A DNA stretch of 64,000 bases from Yersinia entomophaga (GCF_001656035.1 NZ_CP010029.1:4090074-4154073), one strand, 5' to 3'. Counted from the first letter of the stretch, positions 35,330-43,917 are shown. Program-made: numbers and translations. The notes: generated from the sequence alone by a model not told the origin.

Positions 35330-36832
35330 ATGTCAGCTTCGTCAATTAAAAAGCTATCTCTGTGGTCGTTAACGTCTTTGGTAGTAGGATCAATGATCGG
35401 GGCCGGTATTTTTTCGCTTCCGGCGACGTTTGGCCGAGCTACCGGCGGTTTAGGGGCAATGATTGCCTGGGTGATTGCCGGTGGCGGGATGTTAACGCTG
35501 GCCTTTGTGTTTCAAACATTGGCGCAGCGTAAGCCTGAGCTGGATTCCGGCGTGTATATTTATGCGCAAAAAGGTTTTGGTGATTACGCTGGATTTGCTT
35601 CCGCGATAGGTTTTTGGGCTGGAGCCTGTATTGGCAGCGTGTCCTATTTTGTACTGATAAAATCGACGCTGGGGGCTTTTTTCCCTTTATTAGGTGACGG
35701 TAATACGCTTTCGGCGGTGTTGATTGCTTCCTTAATCCTCTGGAGTTTTCATTTTATGGTGCTGCGAGGTGTGAAAGAAGCCGCCACCATTAATACCATC
35801 GCGACGTTCGCTAAAGTCGTTCCTATCTTTATTTTTATTGTGGTACTGATTTTCGCCTTTAACAGCGATATTTTTATGCAGAATTTCTGGGGCGCGCCGG
35901 TGCCGTCGATGACGGCAGATATCAACCATTGGGATAATTACGGTTATGTCGGCCATGCGGCCACGGAAATAGACGCGTCTTCAACCTCATTATTTACTCA
36001 AATACGTAGCACGATGTTAGTCACGGTATTTGTTTTTGTGGGGATAGAGGGCGCCAGTGTTTATTCGCGCTATGCCAAAGAACGCAGGCACGTTGGTATT
36101 GCCACCGTACTTGGTTTTATCGGGGTACTGTGTTTATTAGTTTTGGTCACGATGCTGTCATACGGCGTGTTACTGCGCCCCGATTTAGCCAGTTTAAGGC
36201 AGCCATCAATGGCGGGCGTGCTGGAGCATATTGTTGGCCGCTGGGGCGCTATTTTTATTAGTATCGGTTTAATTATCTCGGTGATGGGGGCTTATCTTTC
36301 GTGGACGTTGCTGGCTGCCGAAGCGCTGTATTCCGCGGCTAAAAGTCATATTGTGCCAAAAATCTTTGCCACGGAAAACAAGCATGGTGTGCCCTCTGCG
36401 GCGGTGTGGATGTCGAATATTTTTATTCAATTTTTCTTAATTGTCACCCTATTCACAGAATATGCGTTCCAGCTAGCTTTAGAGTTAACCAGTTCTCTGG
36501 TGCTGATTCCTTACCTGTTGGTTGCGGCCTATGGCTTAAAACTGGCATGGCGCAGGGAAACCTATGAAAAGGATAGTAGAGAGCATAGAAAAGACTTTTT
36601 GATTGCCGCCATAGCTACGTTGTACGCCATTTTGATGGTGTATGCCGGTGGACTGAAATACGTATTACTGTCGGCCGTCATCTATGGACCAGGCACTTTG
36701 TTGTTTATTTTGGCCAAGAGAGAGCAGCATAAACCGGTATTTACAGCCGTTGAGAAGGTTTTATTTGCCGTCGCCATTGCCGCGGCAGCGGGCGCGGTTT
36801 ATGGTTTGGTGACCGGCGCCATCAATATATAA
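35330..36832 (+). CDS. APC-family basic amino acid/polyamine antiporter (ArcD/YdgI-like)
   Basis: 500-residue inner-membrane transporter with about 12 hydrophobic segments. The first segment shows the APC signature SLVVGSMIGAGIFSLPATFG; later segments include VFVFVGIEGASVYSRYAKERRHVG, typical of arginine/ornithine and related antiporters. The likely role is exchange of arginine, lysine or polyamines, but no catabolic gene sits next to it to decide the substrate. AGGT precedes ATG 35330. A LysR gene lies upstream with about 100 bases between, and an acetyltransferase downstream. Confidence 0.82.
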   Translation: MSASSIKKLSLWSLTSLVVGSMIGAGIFSLPATFGRATGGLGAMIAWVIAGGGMLTLAFVFQTLAQRKPELDSGVYIYAQKGFGDYAGFASAIGFWAGACIGSVSYFVLIKSTLGAFFPLLGDGNTLSAVLIASLILWSFHFMVLRGVKEAATINTIATFAKVVPIFIFIVVLIFAFNSDIFMQNFWGAPVPSMTADINHWDNYGYVGHAATEIDASSTSLFTQIRSTMLVTVFVFVGIEGASVYSRYAKERRHVGIATVLGFIGVLCLLVLVTMLSYGVLLRPDLASLRQPSMAGVLEHIVGRWGAIFISIGLIISVMGAYLSWTLLAAEALYSAAKSHIVPKIFATENKHGVPSAAVWMSNIFIQFFLIVTLFTEYAFQLALELTSSLVLIPYLLVAAYGLKLAWRRETYEKDSREHRKDFLIAAIATLYAILMVYAGGLKYVLLSAVIYGPGTLLFILAKREQHKPVFTAVEKVLFAVAIAAAAGAVYGLVTGAINI

Positions 36833-36985
36833 ATACACGGCACTCAATCCAGGATACCGCAGTGTAGAGCCCAATAGTTCTTCTCGCTGCTATATTATCT
36901 TTAGCAACAATCACTTATAACGACAGCCTCTGGGGGCGTTCAGAGCCTGAGTGTTTCACGTTCATAGCGATGGGAATACCGCAGA

Positions 36986-37405
36986 ATGTTTCAGATCTCA
37001 ACGGATAAAAATGTGCTGGATATCGAGCTTATTCATGATTTTCTGTCCCGCCAGAGTCTCTGGGCACAGGGGATTTCGCGAGAAAAAGTTGAACGTTCTC
37101 TTTGCGGTTCGCTTTGCTTTGGCGGTTACCTGAGCGGACGGCAAGTGGCGTTTGCTAGAGTCATCACCGATTGTGCTACCTTCGCTAATCTGGTGGATGT
37201 GTTTGTATTACCTGAATTTCGTGGTCAGGGTTATAGTAAACTGCTGCTCGGTGAGGTGTTTTCTCATCCGGATTTGCAGGGGCTGCGCCGTTTTACTTTG
37301 GCTACGTCAGATACCCATGGGCTTTATGCTCAATTCGGTTTTACGGCACTGAGTCAGCCGCAGACTTTCATGCAACGTTACTCTCCCAATATTTATCGAG
37401 AGTAG
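36986..37405 (+). CDS. GNAT-family N-acetyltransferase
   Basis: 139 residues. Motif A is LPEFRGQGYSKLLLGEVFSHP, preceded by FANLVDVFVL, and the C-terminal YAQFGFTAL is the typical motif-B tail. This compact form resembles acetyltransferases annotated as acting on small molecules or protein N-termini; the substrate cannot be told. Only a weak ribosome binding site (GGGAAT) is seen. Codon use is similar to its neighbours. Confidence 0.8.
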   Translation: MFQISTDKNVLDIELIHDFLSRQSLWAQGISREKVERSLCGSLCFGGYLSGRQVAFARVITDCATFANLVDVFVLPEFRGQGYSKLLLGEVFSHPDLQGLRRFTLATSDTHGLYAQFGFTALSQPQTFMQRYSPNIYRE

Positions 37406-37654
37406 CTTGTAAAAAATGGCGTAAAGTGCGGAACTCATTCGCACTTAATCGGCGAGTGATGGAGGGTTAATATATTACCGTTATTAATGCGTTCCATTAT
37501 GCGCTGAATTTCGTTCCGGCAGGGGCTTGATCTGTCACCTAGACTACGACAGGATCTGTGACCATTAAGTGGTCAGCACCCGCGGGTAAATGAATGAGGT
37601 CGTTACCACTTAAATAAAAAATGGCTGGTGAATAATACACCGGTAGGTGCTTTC

Positions 37655-37795
37655 TTGAAAAAACAACGAAACTCTGTCCCCGCGGGTGATTACACGGGGG
37701 GAATAGGTGATGCGCAGTTTGCACTGGTCGTGTTGCTGGCGACTTCTGCGGCATTAGTGGTTGTAACTTTGGCTGTAATTTTATGGATAGTTTGA
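37655..37795 (+). CDS. Small membrane protein (46 aa), first of a pair
   Basis: Unlisted short frame from TTG 37655 to TGA 37793-37795, with GGTAGGTG five bases before the start; GTG 37628 is an alternative. The product has a hydrophilic start (KKQRNSVPAGDYTGG) and one long membrane helix (FALVVLLATSAALVVVTLAVILWIV) at its C-terminus. It ends 25 bases before a second single-span small protein gene. Family not recognised. Support: ribosome binding site, clean transmembrane pattern, and pairing with the next gene. Confidence 0.5.
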   Translation: MKKQRNSVPAGDYTGGIGDAQFALVVLLATSAALVVVTLAVILWIV

Positions 37796-37820
37796 GCAAT
37801 TGTTGAGTAATGGAGGATGT

Positions 37821-37988
37821 GTGGATAAGAGTTTATTTGATGATAATAAAGTCATTGCCTTGGTAGGATTATTAACAGCGGCGTTAATTGCCGTCAGTGT
37901 GATGTTTACTCTGACTTATATGACGGAACGCCAGCGTAATGAAGCTAAAGTTGTAGATATCCAAAACTGTTATATCCAAAACAAATAA
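37821..37988 (+). CDS. Small membrane protein (55 aa), second of a pair
   Basis: GTG 37821 is preceded by TGGAGGA, an excellent ribosome binding site at five bases. The 55-residue product starts MDKSLFDDNKVI, has a single membrane helix (ALVGLLTAALIAVSVMFTLTYM) and a polar tail TERQRNEAKVVDIQNCYIQ. Predicted topology is one inner-membrane span with a short cytoplasmic or periplasmic tail. Not recognised as a known family. The short distance to the preceding gene suggests translation from one message. Confidence 0.6.
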   Translation: MDKSLFDDNKVIALVGLLTAALIAVSVMFTLTYMTERQRNEAKVVDIQNCYIQNK

Positions 37989-38056
37989 CCCTGTTTAGAT
38001 GCCAGAGCCACACTGCCGCTTTCTGAGGGCCGGGGCTAATATCATCTCAGGGAAAA

Positions 38057-38443
38057 TTACGCCTGTTTTTGATGGATGGTGTGCAGCGGCGGGGCGATTT
38101 TCAAATCAATGTCGGCATTCTGTCGAAAATCGTAGGGTGTAATGCCGTAACGCTTCCTGAACATATAGGTAAAGTGCGACTGCGAACCAAAACCAAAATC
38201 CAAAGCAATATCAAAAATAGAAGTGTCACTGCTTCTCAATTGATAAACCGCGCCCGCCAATCTTCTTTCCCGGATGTATTTACCCAGAGAAATGCCGGTC
38301 ACTTCCTTGAATATTTTTTGCATATGCCACAGCGAATAGCCTGAGTAAGCCGCCAGCTCCTCAAGGTGGATGACTCTACCGAGGTGAGTTTCAACCCATT
38401 TACTGAGGGCGCAGACTAACGAGAGATGGTTTTCTTGTTGCAT
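38057..38443 (-). CDS. AraC-family regulator (MarA/SoxS/RamA-like)
   Basis: 128 residues, essentially only the double helix-turn-helix DNA-binding unit: LEELAAYSGYSLWHMQKIFKEVTG as HTH 1 and DTSIFDIALDFGFGSQSHFTYMFRKRYGITP as HTH 2. Stand-alone AraC proteins of this size are the MarA/SoxS/Rob/RamA group, which activate efflux and oxidative-stress genes. No effector domain and no mar-type operon repressor are nearby. The ribosome binding site is weak, as often for proteins of this group. Confidence 0.85.
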   Translation of the reverse strand: MQQENHLSLVCALSKWVETHLGRVIHLEELAAYSGYSLWHMQKIFKEVTGISLGKYIRERRLAGAVYQLRSSDTSIFDIALDFGFGSQSHFTYMFRKRYGITPYDFRQNADIDLKIAPPLHTIHQKQA

Positions 38444-38668
38444 TATTTAGTCTGTTCCGAAGATAAGTAGTGATGCAGTATACACAAGTTAAATCCAACA
38501 AGACAAAATCAGGGCGCCTTCCTGATTAGCATATATGATTAAATGGCACGATTAAGTAAAAAATGTATCAGCTGCGAGAGTAAAAGGAGTAGTGTCGTTT
38601 GTGGGGGATTCCCCCTGAGGAATTTGTCCGTTCCCGTAAGAAAAAATCAAAATTGATGAGGTGATCGC

Positions 38669-38782
38669 ATGTTGATAACGGTGATTATGACTCTGATAGC
38701 GGTAGTTGGTGTTACGGTGTTTCTCATGATGCCAGTGATGATTTTGGATAAAGGCAAACGTGTTGGAGGTGATGAACTGTGA
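38669..38782 (+). CDS. Small membrane protein (37 aa), unknown
   Basis: Short frame ATG 38669 to TGA 38780-38782 with GATGAGGTGATC just upstream. The product MLITVIMTLIAVVGVTVFLM then MPVMILDKGKR is a single hydrophobic helix with a charged tail ending GGDEL. A strong terminator follows at 38815, so a discrete short transcript is likely. It is not recognised as a named family. Evidence: ribosome binding site, hydrophobic pattern and terminator. Confidence 0.5.
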   Translation: MLITVIMTLIAVVGVTVFLMMPVMILDKGKRVGGDEL

Positions 38783-38814
38783 GAATAGGATTGCTGTGAT
38801 GATTGTCTACTTCG

Positions 38815-38851
38815 AACCAGGCGAACTGCTCATCTAGCGCCTGGTTTTTTT
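38815..38851 (+). terminator. Strong rho-independent terminator
   Basis: AACCAGGCG (38815-38823) pairs with CGCCTGGTT (38838-38846), followed by a T-run. It lies 33 bases after the 37-codon membrane peptide gene. Confidence 0.8.
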
Positions 38852-39089
38852 ATACTTTCCTTTTGGTTCCTCGTCAGTTTAAGACGCTCATTTCGCTACA
38901 ATGCTATTGATTTTCAGAAACCGCGCACAGGGGTAAACGCTGCGTCAAATATCCCATTTCCAAGCAATCTCAAAGGTTAACCGTGGTTAAACCTATACAG
39001 ATTATTCTGATGACGACACCCCGAATAAAGAAAAGTTGTTGCGAGCGTGATATTCTTTGCCTACTGAGCTGCAAATTAGGAATTTTATT

Positions 39090-39329
39090 GTGTCTGAGAT
39101 TTTAACAAACGATCAAGAATTGGTATCCGATCTGGTTGCCTGTCAGTTAGTCATCAAACAAATCCTTGATGTTATTGACGTTATCGCGCCTACCGAAGTG
39201 CGCGATAAGATGTCTCATCAACTCAAATCCATTGATTTCTCTACTCATCCCGCAGGTGCCGATCCGGTGACTAAACGGGCAATTGAGAAAGCCATCGCCC
39301 TTATTGATCTGAAATTCACCCAAAACTGA
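39090..39329 (+). CDS. Small cytosolic protein, DUF2594/YecF-like (tentative)
   Basis: 79 residues from GTG 39090, which has TTAGGAAT upstream; a TTG at 39057 would add 11 residues without support. The protein is helical and acidic: [26 protein letters not shown], then [34 protein letters not shown]. The pattern of two helices with a central Cys recalls YecF (DUF2594) of E. coli, but this is judged by eye. A terminator follows at 39336. Function unknown. Confidence 0.6.
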   Translation: MSEILTNDQELVSDLVACQLVIKQILDVIDVIAPTEVRDKMSHQLKSIDFSTHPAGADPVTKRAIEKAIALIDLKFTQN

Positions 39330-39335
39330 AAAAAC

Positions 39336-39358
39336 AACCCGCAGTATATGCGGGCTGT
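39336..39358. terminator. Terminator between convergent genes
   Basis: AACCCGCA and TGCGGGCTGTT form a stem around GTATA between the gene ending at 39329 and yobH ending at 39367; an A-run lies to the left and TGTTAG to the right. Confidence 0.7.
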
Positions 39359-39366
39359 TAGTCAAG

Positions 39367-39597
39367 TTACTCAATCACCGAGGTGGTTTTTTTCAGTAAT
39401 GGGCAGTCGGTGATGCCGATAAAGCCATTATCGCCATTCAGGAATTGTGCAGTAACAATACTTCTGGCTGTGAGGTACTTACACTGTAGGCCTAATCCAG
39501 CAGCGTTCTTTTCGCTGCCGATAAGGACACCATAGCCTGAAAAAAGCAGTGCCAGGTAAGCGACCAGCAAAATGAGTGCAAGTCTGAAAAGGGTCAT
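39367..39597 (-). CDS. yobH: YobH family protein
   Basis: 76-residue protein with an N-terminal membrane helix (MTLFRLALILLVAYLALLFS) followed by the strongly conserved GYGVLIGSEKNAAGLGLQC and LTARSIVTAQFL, ending GITDCPLLKK. This agrees with YobH of E. coli along its length. ATG 39597 has GGAG upstream and is preferred to the ORF start ten codons earlier. In E. coli yobH, mgrB and yebO are neighbours, and the same set occurs here. Function unknown. Confidence 0.85.
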   Translation of the reverse strand: MTLFRLALILLVAYLALLFSGYGVLIGSEKNAAGLGLQCKYLTARSIVTAQFLNGDNGFIGITDCPLLKKTTSVIE

Positions 39598-39838
39598 AAA
39601 GAGCTCCATAAATTGAGATGTACTCAATCTGTTACAAGGTTGAGCACAACTCTAGCTGAAAGATTAAGGTCAGTTTACGCTAAAAATCCTAAACTTGCGG
39701 AGTAGGGCAAGGCGTTTAACCTGAGGAATAACATCCGTAGCCCGGGCAGGCAGAGTGATATAGAGAATGACCGTTCGGCTATGACCCGTTGAGGCTGGCT
39801 GAAGTATAATTTATCAAAATAATTAAAAGGTGCCTGAT

Positions 39839-39982
39839 GTGAACATTAAGAAACTTGTTGCAACGGTGATACTGATAGCCGTTTGTTGCTTGTTTTATCT
39901 ATTAGCGTTAGACAGTTACTGCGATCAAGGCGGTAATTTCTCTAATGGTATTTGTTCTATTACCGCTATTGTCCCTTGGTAA
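39839..39982 (+). CDS. mgrB: PhoQ kinase inhibitor MgrB
   Basis: Unlisted 47-codon gene starting at GTG 39839 with AAGGTG seven bases upstream. The product MNIKKLVATVILIAVCCLFY then LLALDSYCDQGGNFSNGICS and ITAIVPW has the MgrB length, its membrane anchor, the two periplasmic Cys and the C-terminal PW. MgrB sits in the inner membrane, binds PhoQ and lowers PhoP signalling; its loss causes polymyxin resistance in some enterics. It lies between yobH and yebO as in E. coli. The anchor has additional Cys (CC at 16-17). Confidence 0.88.
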   Translation: MNIKKLVATVILIAVCCLFYLLALDSYCDQGGNFSNGICSITAIVPW

Positions 39983-40147
39983 TGTTGAACCGCGATCTGG
40001 CAAAACAGAGGCATAATTATTGCCCGTTGCCGTCTTTCCTCTGAACAAGTGTGCTACGTTTCAGTATTAGTTTGTTTTCTGAACGCGCCATTGGGCGCGG
40101 CGCAGTGATAAGATAGCGTTCTAGTCTCGCATGTAATAGGGTTGTCA

Positions 40148-40423
40148 ATGTACGAAACAGGTATGGGCGCAGTGAATATCGCCTCAATTGGATTCTCATC
40201 GCTGGTGGTCGTGTTCTTTTTGGTCGTCTGGTTCTTTTTAAGCCGAGCCAGCGTTCGCGCCAATGAGCAAATTCGATTGCTTCAGGAAATCACTGAACAG
40301 CAAAAACAACAAATTGAGTTACTCAATACGTTAGTGCGTAAGACCTCCGGCGACGGCAAGGATTTACCGGATGGTGATACGGTAGAAGTGCTGGATTTTA
40401 AAGGATTCATTCCTGAGCGTTAA
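40148..40423 (+). CDS. yebO: YebO family membrane protein
   Basis: 91 residues from ATG 40148; a TTG two codons earlier is also possible. One membrane helix ([19 protein letters not shown]) is followed by a coiled-coil-like segment ([25 protein letters not shown]) and an acidic tail. This is the YebO layout, and the neighbour mgrB supports it. Function unknown. Confidence 0.8.
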   Translation: MYETGMGAVNIASIGFSSLVVVFFLVVWFFLSRASVRANEQIRLLQEITEQQKQQIELLNTLVRKTSGDGKDLPDGDTVEVLDFKGFIPER

Positions 40424-40644
40424 TGCTGTGAAGGCACTGTGACCGGGTTGCAGTGCCTGCCCGATGTGCTGGTTTCACTCCTTTTTCTATTATCCTCCTC
40501 GCGGTAAAAATTGCTGCTTCAGCGTTATTGTTCCTTTCATTTATACATTATTAGCTTTAATCTTAAACCGACGCTGATTGTCATAAATGTGTCTTATTTT
40601 TCCCCTAATGTAGCCGGAATACTCCAGCCCAAGGGTAAACCTAG

Positions 40645-40959
40645 ATGATTAAATGGTATGAAGAAAGCGACACCGAAGTGAACCGAAATATTGCACTGCT
40701 GACGGGAGAAGATCCGGACAAATGGTACCCTTACGGCGGTGTGAAAGGTAAAGACTATTGCAAGAATCCCTCCGATGCCTGGCCGATTATCTGCGCCAAT
40801 AAAATAGGCATTCACTCTCCTGAAAATAGCGACGATAACCACTGGCAGGCGCGTATCGCCACAAGCCAGGGGGAATGGCAAGCCCGAAGCACCAGCCCAT
40901 TACGGGCGGCAATGATCTGTTTTTTATTGAGTCAGGATACTGAGAAAGCCCTAATGTAG
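40645..40959 (+). CDS. DUF2591 (NinX-like) phage-type protein
   Basis: 104 residues with the family pattern NRNIALLTGEDPDKWYP, KDYCKNPSDAWPIICANKIGI, and SPLRAAMICFLLSQ. These features are characteristic of DUF2591, the NinX-like proteins of lambdoid phages and prophages. It stands alone, without other phage structural or lysis genes, next to a DUF4060-like gene of similar origin. It is therefore probably a captured phage gene inside an otherwise conserved core region. Function unknown. Confidence 0.72.
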   Translation: MIKWYEESDTEVNRNIALLTGEDPDKWYPYGGVKGKDYCKNPSDAWPIICANKIGIHSPENSDDNHWQARIATSQGEWQARSTSPLRAAMICFLLSQDTEKALM

Positions 40960-41043
40960 TTATCGAGTAAATCCGCCAGAAAATCTGGCTGGGTAGTATG
41001 CGTTATCCATATTTTAGCCAGTCATTTTGCGATGGAGCTGATC

Positions 41044-41289
41044 ATGAAACGTATTATTAAAGGGGATATGAATTTATCCCACCTCGTTATTGCTCATACG
41101 GCGATTGATCGCCACCAACAGTCCTATGGCGATCGTCGTCAAGGCTGGCCTTCAACTTATCTCATCCGCTATAAAAATAATCGGGTCGCCGTTGAAGTTG
41201 TCACTCGACGTCAGTCTTATGTTGCCACATTAATGATAGGTGCACGTAATCTGAGTAGATTGTGCAATATTCCATCGCTTTATCCTTAA
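41044..41289 (+). CDS. DUF4060-like small protein, phage-associated family
   Basis: 81 residues from ATG 41044, with GGAG six bases upstream; ATG 41032 is the alternative. The key segment YGDRRQGWPSTYLIRYKNNRVAVEVVTRRQSYVATLMIGA resembles DUF4060, where a (V/I)EV(V/I)NRxxSYVAT motif is typical. That family is found in enterobacterial prophages. It follows the DUF2591 gene by about 85 bases. Assignment is by eye, and the function is unknown. Confidence 0.6.
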   Translation: MKRIIKGDMNLSHLVIAHTAIDRHQQSYGDRRQGWPSTYLIRYKNNRVAVEVVTRRQSYVATLMIGARNLSRLCNIPSLYP

Positions 41290-41326
41290 TTAATTGCATC
41301 AATCACATCTTTGCCGTGGTTGATAC

Positions 41327-41401
41327 TCAAACATCAATGGCATTGATATAACGAATTTTGCCACCGGGTTTATCACAAATTTCAGACTGATAAACCCCCA
41401 T
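41327..41401 (-). CDS. Possible 24-codon ORF
   Basis: A minus-strand frame ATG 41401 to TGA 41329-41327 reads MGVYQSEICDKPGGKIRYIN and ends AIDV, with GCGGGGAAA before it. The composition is protein-like and the frame stays open upstream of the ATG (FIAGK), so it may be the tail of a lost longer gene. No family recognised. Confidence 0.3.
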   Translation of the reverse strand: MGVYQSEICDKPGGKIRYINAIDV

Positions 41402-41526
41402 TTTCCCCGCAATGAAATGCCTTAATCCTTGATGCTACCGGGTTTAAATGTTAAAAAGCCGCGCGGCTTCATTTACGGACAGTCAATTTTCTCGTTTAAC
41501 GGGAGGAAATTGCGGCAGAGGATACA

Positions 41527-42888
41527 ATGCAAGAGCAGTTACAAGATTCGACCCTAAAACGAGGGTTAAAAAACCGACATATTCAGCTGATTGCGCTAGG
41601 TGGCGCGATTGGTACCGGCCTGTTTCTGGGCATCGCGCAAACGATTCAAATGGCTGGACCTTCGGTTATTTTAGGCTATGCCATCGGCGGGATTATTGCC
41701 TTTTTGATTATGCGTCAACTGGGTGAAATGGTCGTTGAAGAGCCGGTTGCTGGTTCATTTAGCCATTTTGCCTATAAATATTGGGGCGATTTTGCGGGCT
41801 TCCTGTCAGGCTGGAATTATTGGGCAATGTTCATTTTGGTGGGCATGGCTGAGCTGACGGCGGTGGGTATCTATATCCAATATTGGTGGCCGGAAATCCC
41901 CACTTGGGTTTCTGCCGCAGTATTTTTTGTCGTAATCAACGCTATAAATTTAATCAACGTCCGAATGTATGGTGAAACCGAGTTCTGGTTTGCCATTATC
42001 AAAGTTGCCGCCATCATCGGAATGATTGTATTTGGCGCTTATCTGCTGGCCTCGGGTTCCGGTGGGCCAGGGGCGTCCGTCACCAACCTTTGGGCACATG
42101 GCGGCTTTATGCCACATGGTATCAGCGGCCTGATTATGGCGATGGCGGTCATTATGTTTTCTTTCGGCGGGTTGGAAATGGTCGGTATTACCGCCGCTGA
42201 AGCCGAAGACCCGCGTCGTAGCATTCCTAAGGCGACCAATCAGGTGGTTTACCGGATTTTAATCTTCTACATCGGTTCTCTGTCGGTATTGCTTTCCCTG
42301 TATCCCTGGATAAAAGTGGTTGAGGGTGGTAGCCCGTTTGTCATGATTTTCCATGCGTTAGACAGCAATTTGGTTGCCACTATTCTTAACGTGGTGGTAC
42401 TGACTGCGGCCCTTTCGGTCTATAACAGTGGAGTTTATTGTAATAGCCGCATGTTATTTGGGCTGGCAACGCAAGGCAATGCGCCTAAAATATTGACCAA
42501 GGTGAATAAGCGCGGCGTACCGGTGTTATCAATCGCTTTGTCTGCTTTGGCTACCTCCGCTGGCGTATTAATTAACTACATCATGCCCGGAAAAGCATTT
42601 GCTTTATTGATGGCGCTGGTGGTCTCAACGCTGGTGATTAACTGGGTCATGATCTGCCTGGCGCATTTGAAATTCCGCGCCGCTAAAGTGCGTGAAGGCG
42701 TAGAGCCAAGTTTTAAGGCTTTGTGGTATCCGTACGGTAATTATCTGTGCCTGGTGTTCCTCAGCCTGATTCTGGTGATTATGTACATGACCGAAGGGAT
42801 CCGTATTTCCGTGCAGTTAATGCCTATTTGGCTTGGGGTGCTGTGGATCGGTTTTATACTGACACGACGGAAAAAAGCCGAGGCTTAA
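41527..42888 (+). CDS. pheP: Aromatic amino acid permease (PheP/AroP-like)
   Basis: 453-residue APC transporter with 12 membrane spans, closely resembling PheP and AroP of E. coli: LKRGLKNRHIQLIALGGAIG, the QLGEMVVEEPVAGSFSHFAY block, and MFSFGGLEMVGITAAEAEDP. Details such as VRMYGETEFWFAIIKV, SPFVMIFHALDSN and YNSGVYCNSRMLFGL are nearer PheP. It should import phenylalanine and other aromatic amino acids by proton symport. AGAGGA precedes ATG 41527. A terminator follows at 42954, so it is transcribed alone. Confidence 0.82.
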   Translation: MQEQLQDSTLKRGLKNRHIQLIALGGAIGTGLFLGIAQTIQMAGPSVILGYAIGGIIAFLIMRQLGEMVVEEPVAGSFSHFAYKYWGDFAGFLSGWNYWAMFILVGMAELTAVGIYIQYWWPEIPTWVSAAVFFVVINAINLINVRMYGETEFWFAIIKVAAIIGMIVFGAYLLASGSGGPGASVTNLWAHGGFMPHGISGLIMAMAVIMFSFGGLEMVGITAAEAEDPRRSIPKATNQVVYRILIFYIGSLSVLLSLYPWIKVVEGGSPFVMIFHALDSNLVATILNVVVLTAALSVYNSGVYCNSRMLFGLATQGNAPKILTKVNKRGVPVLSIALSALATSAGVLINYIMPGKAFALLMALVVSTLVINWVMICLAHLKFRAAKVREGVEPSFKALWYPYGNYLCLVFLSLILVIMYMTEGIRISVQLMPIWLGVLWIGFILTRRKKAEA

Positions 42889-42953
42889 GATGAAACCGGC
42901 AGTTTGGGTTTATTTTCTCATGTCTGCCGTGCGAATGTTTTGAAACCTGACGT

Positions 42954-42981
42954 AAAGCCCGCTCATCAGCGGGCTTTTTTG
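42954..42981 (+). terminator. Terminator of the permease gene
   Basis: AAAGCCCGCT (42954-42963) pairs with AGCGGGCTTT (42968-42977) around a 4-base loop and continues into a T-run. Confidence 0.88.
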
Positions 42982-43314
42982 TGAGCGAAATCGATAAATA
43001 GTCGGTGCTGAATGCGCCTCAACGCTTTGTCACGCGGATAAGAAATAGAGACGAAGAAAGACGGAGTGGATAGAGGCAAAAGGCGTTAGAGGCGGCGGGG
43101 GGCTATTTTCCGCCTTAATTTCGGGTTAATTTAGGCGAAGTAAAGAATATCTTGCCGAGTGTGCGAGCTAATAAATCAGTGCACCGAGTGAGTGCACTGC
43201 TATTTGAGAATCATTCCTGATAACGGCGTAGTTATCCATTAAGAGATCTGGTGCAAATTGGTTTGAGATATTACGCCACAGCAGGGAATATTATCTCCAT
43301 ATAATCAAATATGA
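42982..43314. other. Intergenic region before the pagP stop
   Basis: About 330 bases. A perfect 8-bp hairpin CAGTGCAC/GTGCACTG lies at 43177-43199 without a T-run. No ORF with a ribosome binding site was seen. Confidence 0.5.
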
Positions 43315-43917
43315 TTAGAACTGCCAGCGAAGCCAGGCAAACAATACGTTACCATTATTATAAGTCCCCGGAATGTAGGTGGCTTGCAGCGAAAGCTTAT
43401 TATATTCGACGGAAACCAGCGGCAAAGGCAATGGCATCGGAATGTAATAGTACTCATGGCGCGCAGTGACGCTGAGAGTAAAGCCCGCGCCGAAACGCCA
43501 TCCGTCCATTGCTCCTGGAATCCACATCTTCTGAAAGCCATAACCAATAATAGGCTCAACTTTATTGTGTGAATCCATAAAAGCCATGGCATACAGAGAG
43601 TGCCAGTCGTTATCTTCATCGTATCGATATTTGCCAAAGCCAAAGCCCCACGGATTCTCGTTATACGAGTCTGTCTTTTCCTTGTCGTAGGTCCAACGGT
43701 TATGCCATGTCAGCACCGGTAGGTAGAATTCACGCCCCGGCGCATCCCAGGTCAGCGAGACATTGCCTTTAAAACGTTCCCACAGGCCGCCATCTTCGGC
43801 TTTAATGGCATTAGGTTGATTGGCTACCGGTAACGCTTCGCTGCATGCCGGAAAGGCCACAGACAACAGACTCGGCGCAAGGAGAGCAGCACCTATAGCT
43901 GCAACTTTATATTTCAT
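43315..43917 (-). CDS. pagP: Lipid A palmitoyltransferase PagP
   Basis: 200-residue outer-membrane enzyme that moves a palmitate from phospholipids to lipid A, raising resistance to cationic peptides. A signal peptide covers about residues 1-27. The family motifs are clear: WERFKGNVSLTWDAPG, the catalytic His in LTWHNRW, GFGFGKYRYDEDNDWHSLYAM and the catalytic Asp-Ser pair in FMDSHN, then IGYGFQKMW, with an even pattern of beta strands to LFAWLRWQF. In enterics pagP is under PhoP control; mgrB, a PhoQ regulator, is 4 kb away. The ribosome binding site is weak. Confidence 0.9.
   Translation of the reverse strand: MKYKVAAIGAALLAPSLLSVAFPACSEALPVANQPNAIKAEDGGLWERFKGNVSLTWDAPGREFYLPVLTWHNRWTYDKEKTDSYNENPWGFGFGKYRYDEDNDWHSLYAMAFMDSHNKVEPIIGYGFQKMWIPGAMDGWRFGAGFTLSVTARHEYYYIPMPLPLPLVSVEYNKLSLQATYIPGTYNNGNVLFAWLRWQF

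Noticed and set aside
39672..39695. Possible PhoP box upstream of mgrB (AGTTTA and TAAACT arms)
   Set aside because: The arms are inverted rather than a direct repeat GTTTA-N5-GTTTA, and the distance to the start is about 144 bases; not strong enough to list.
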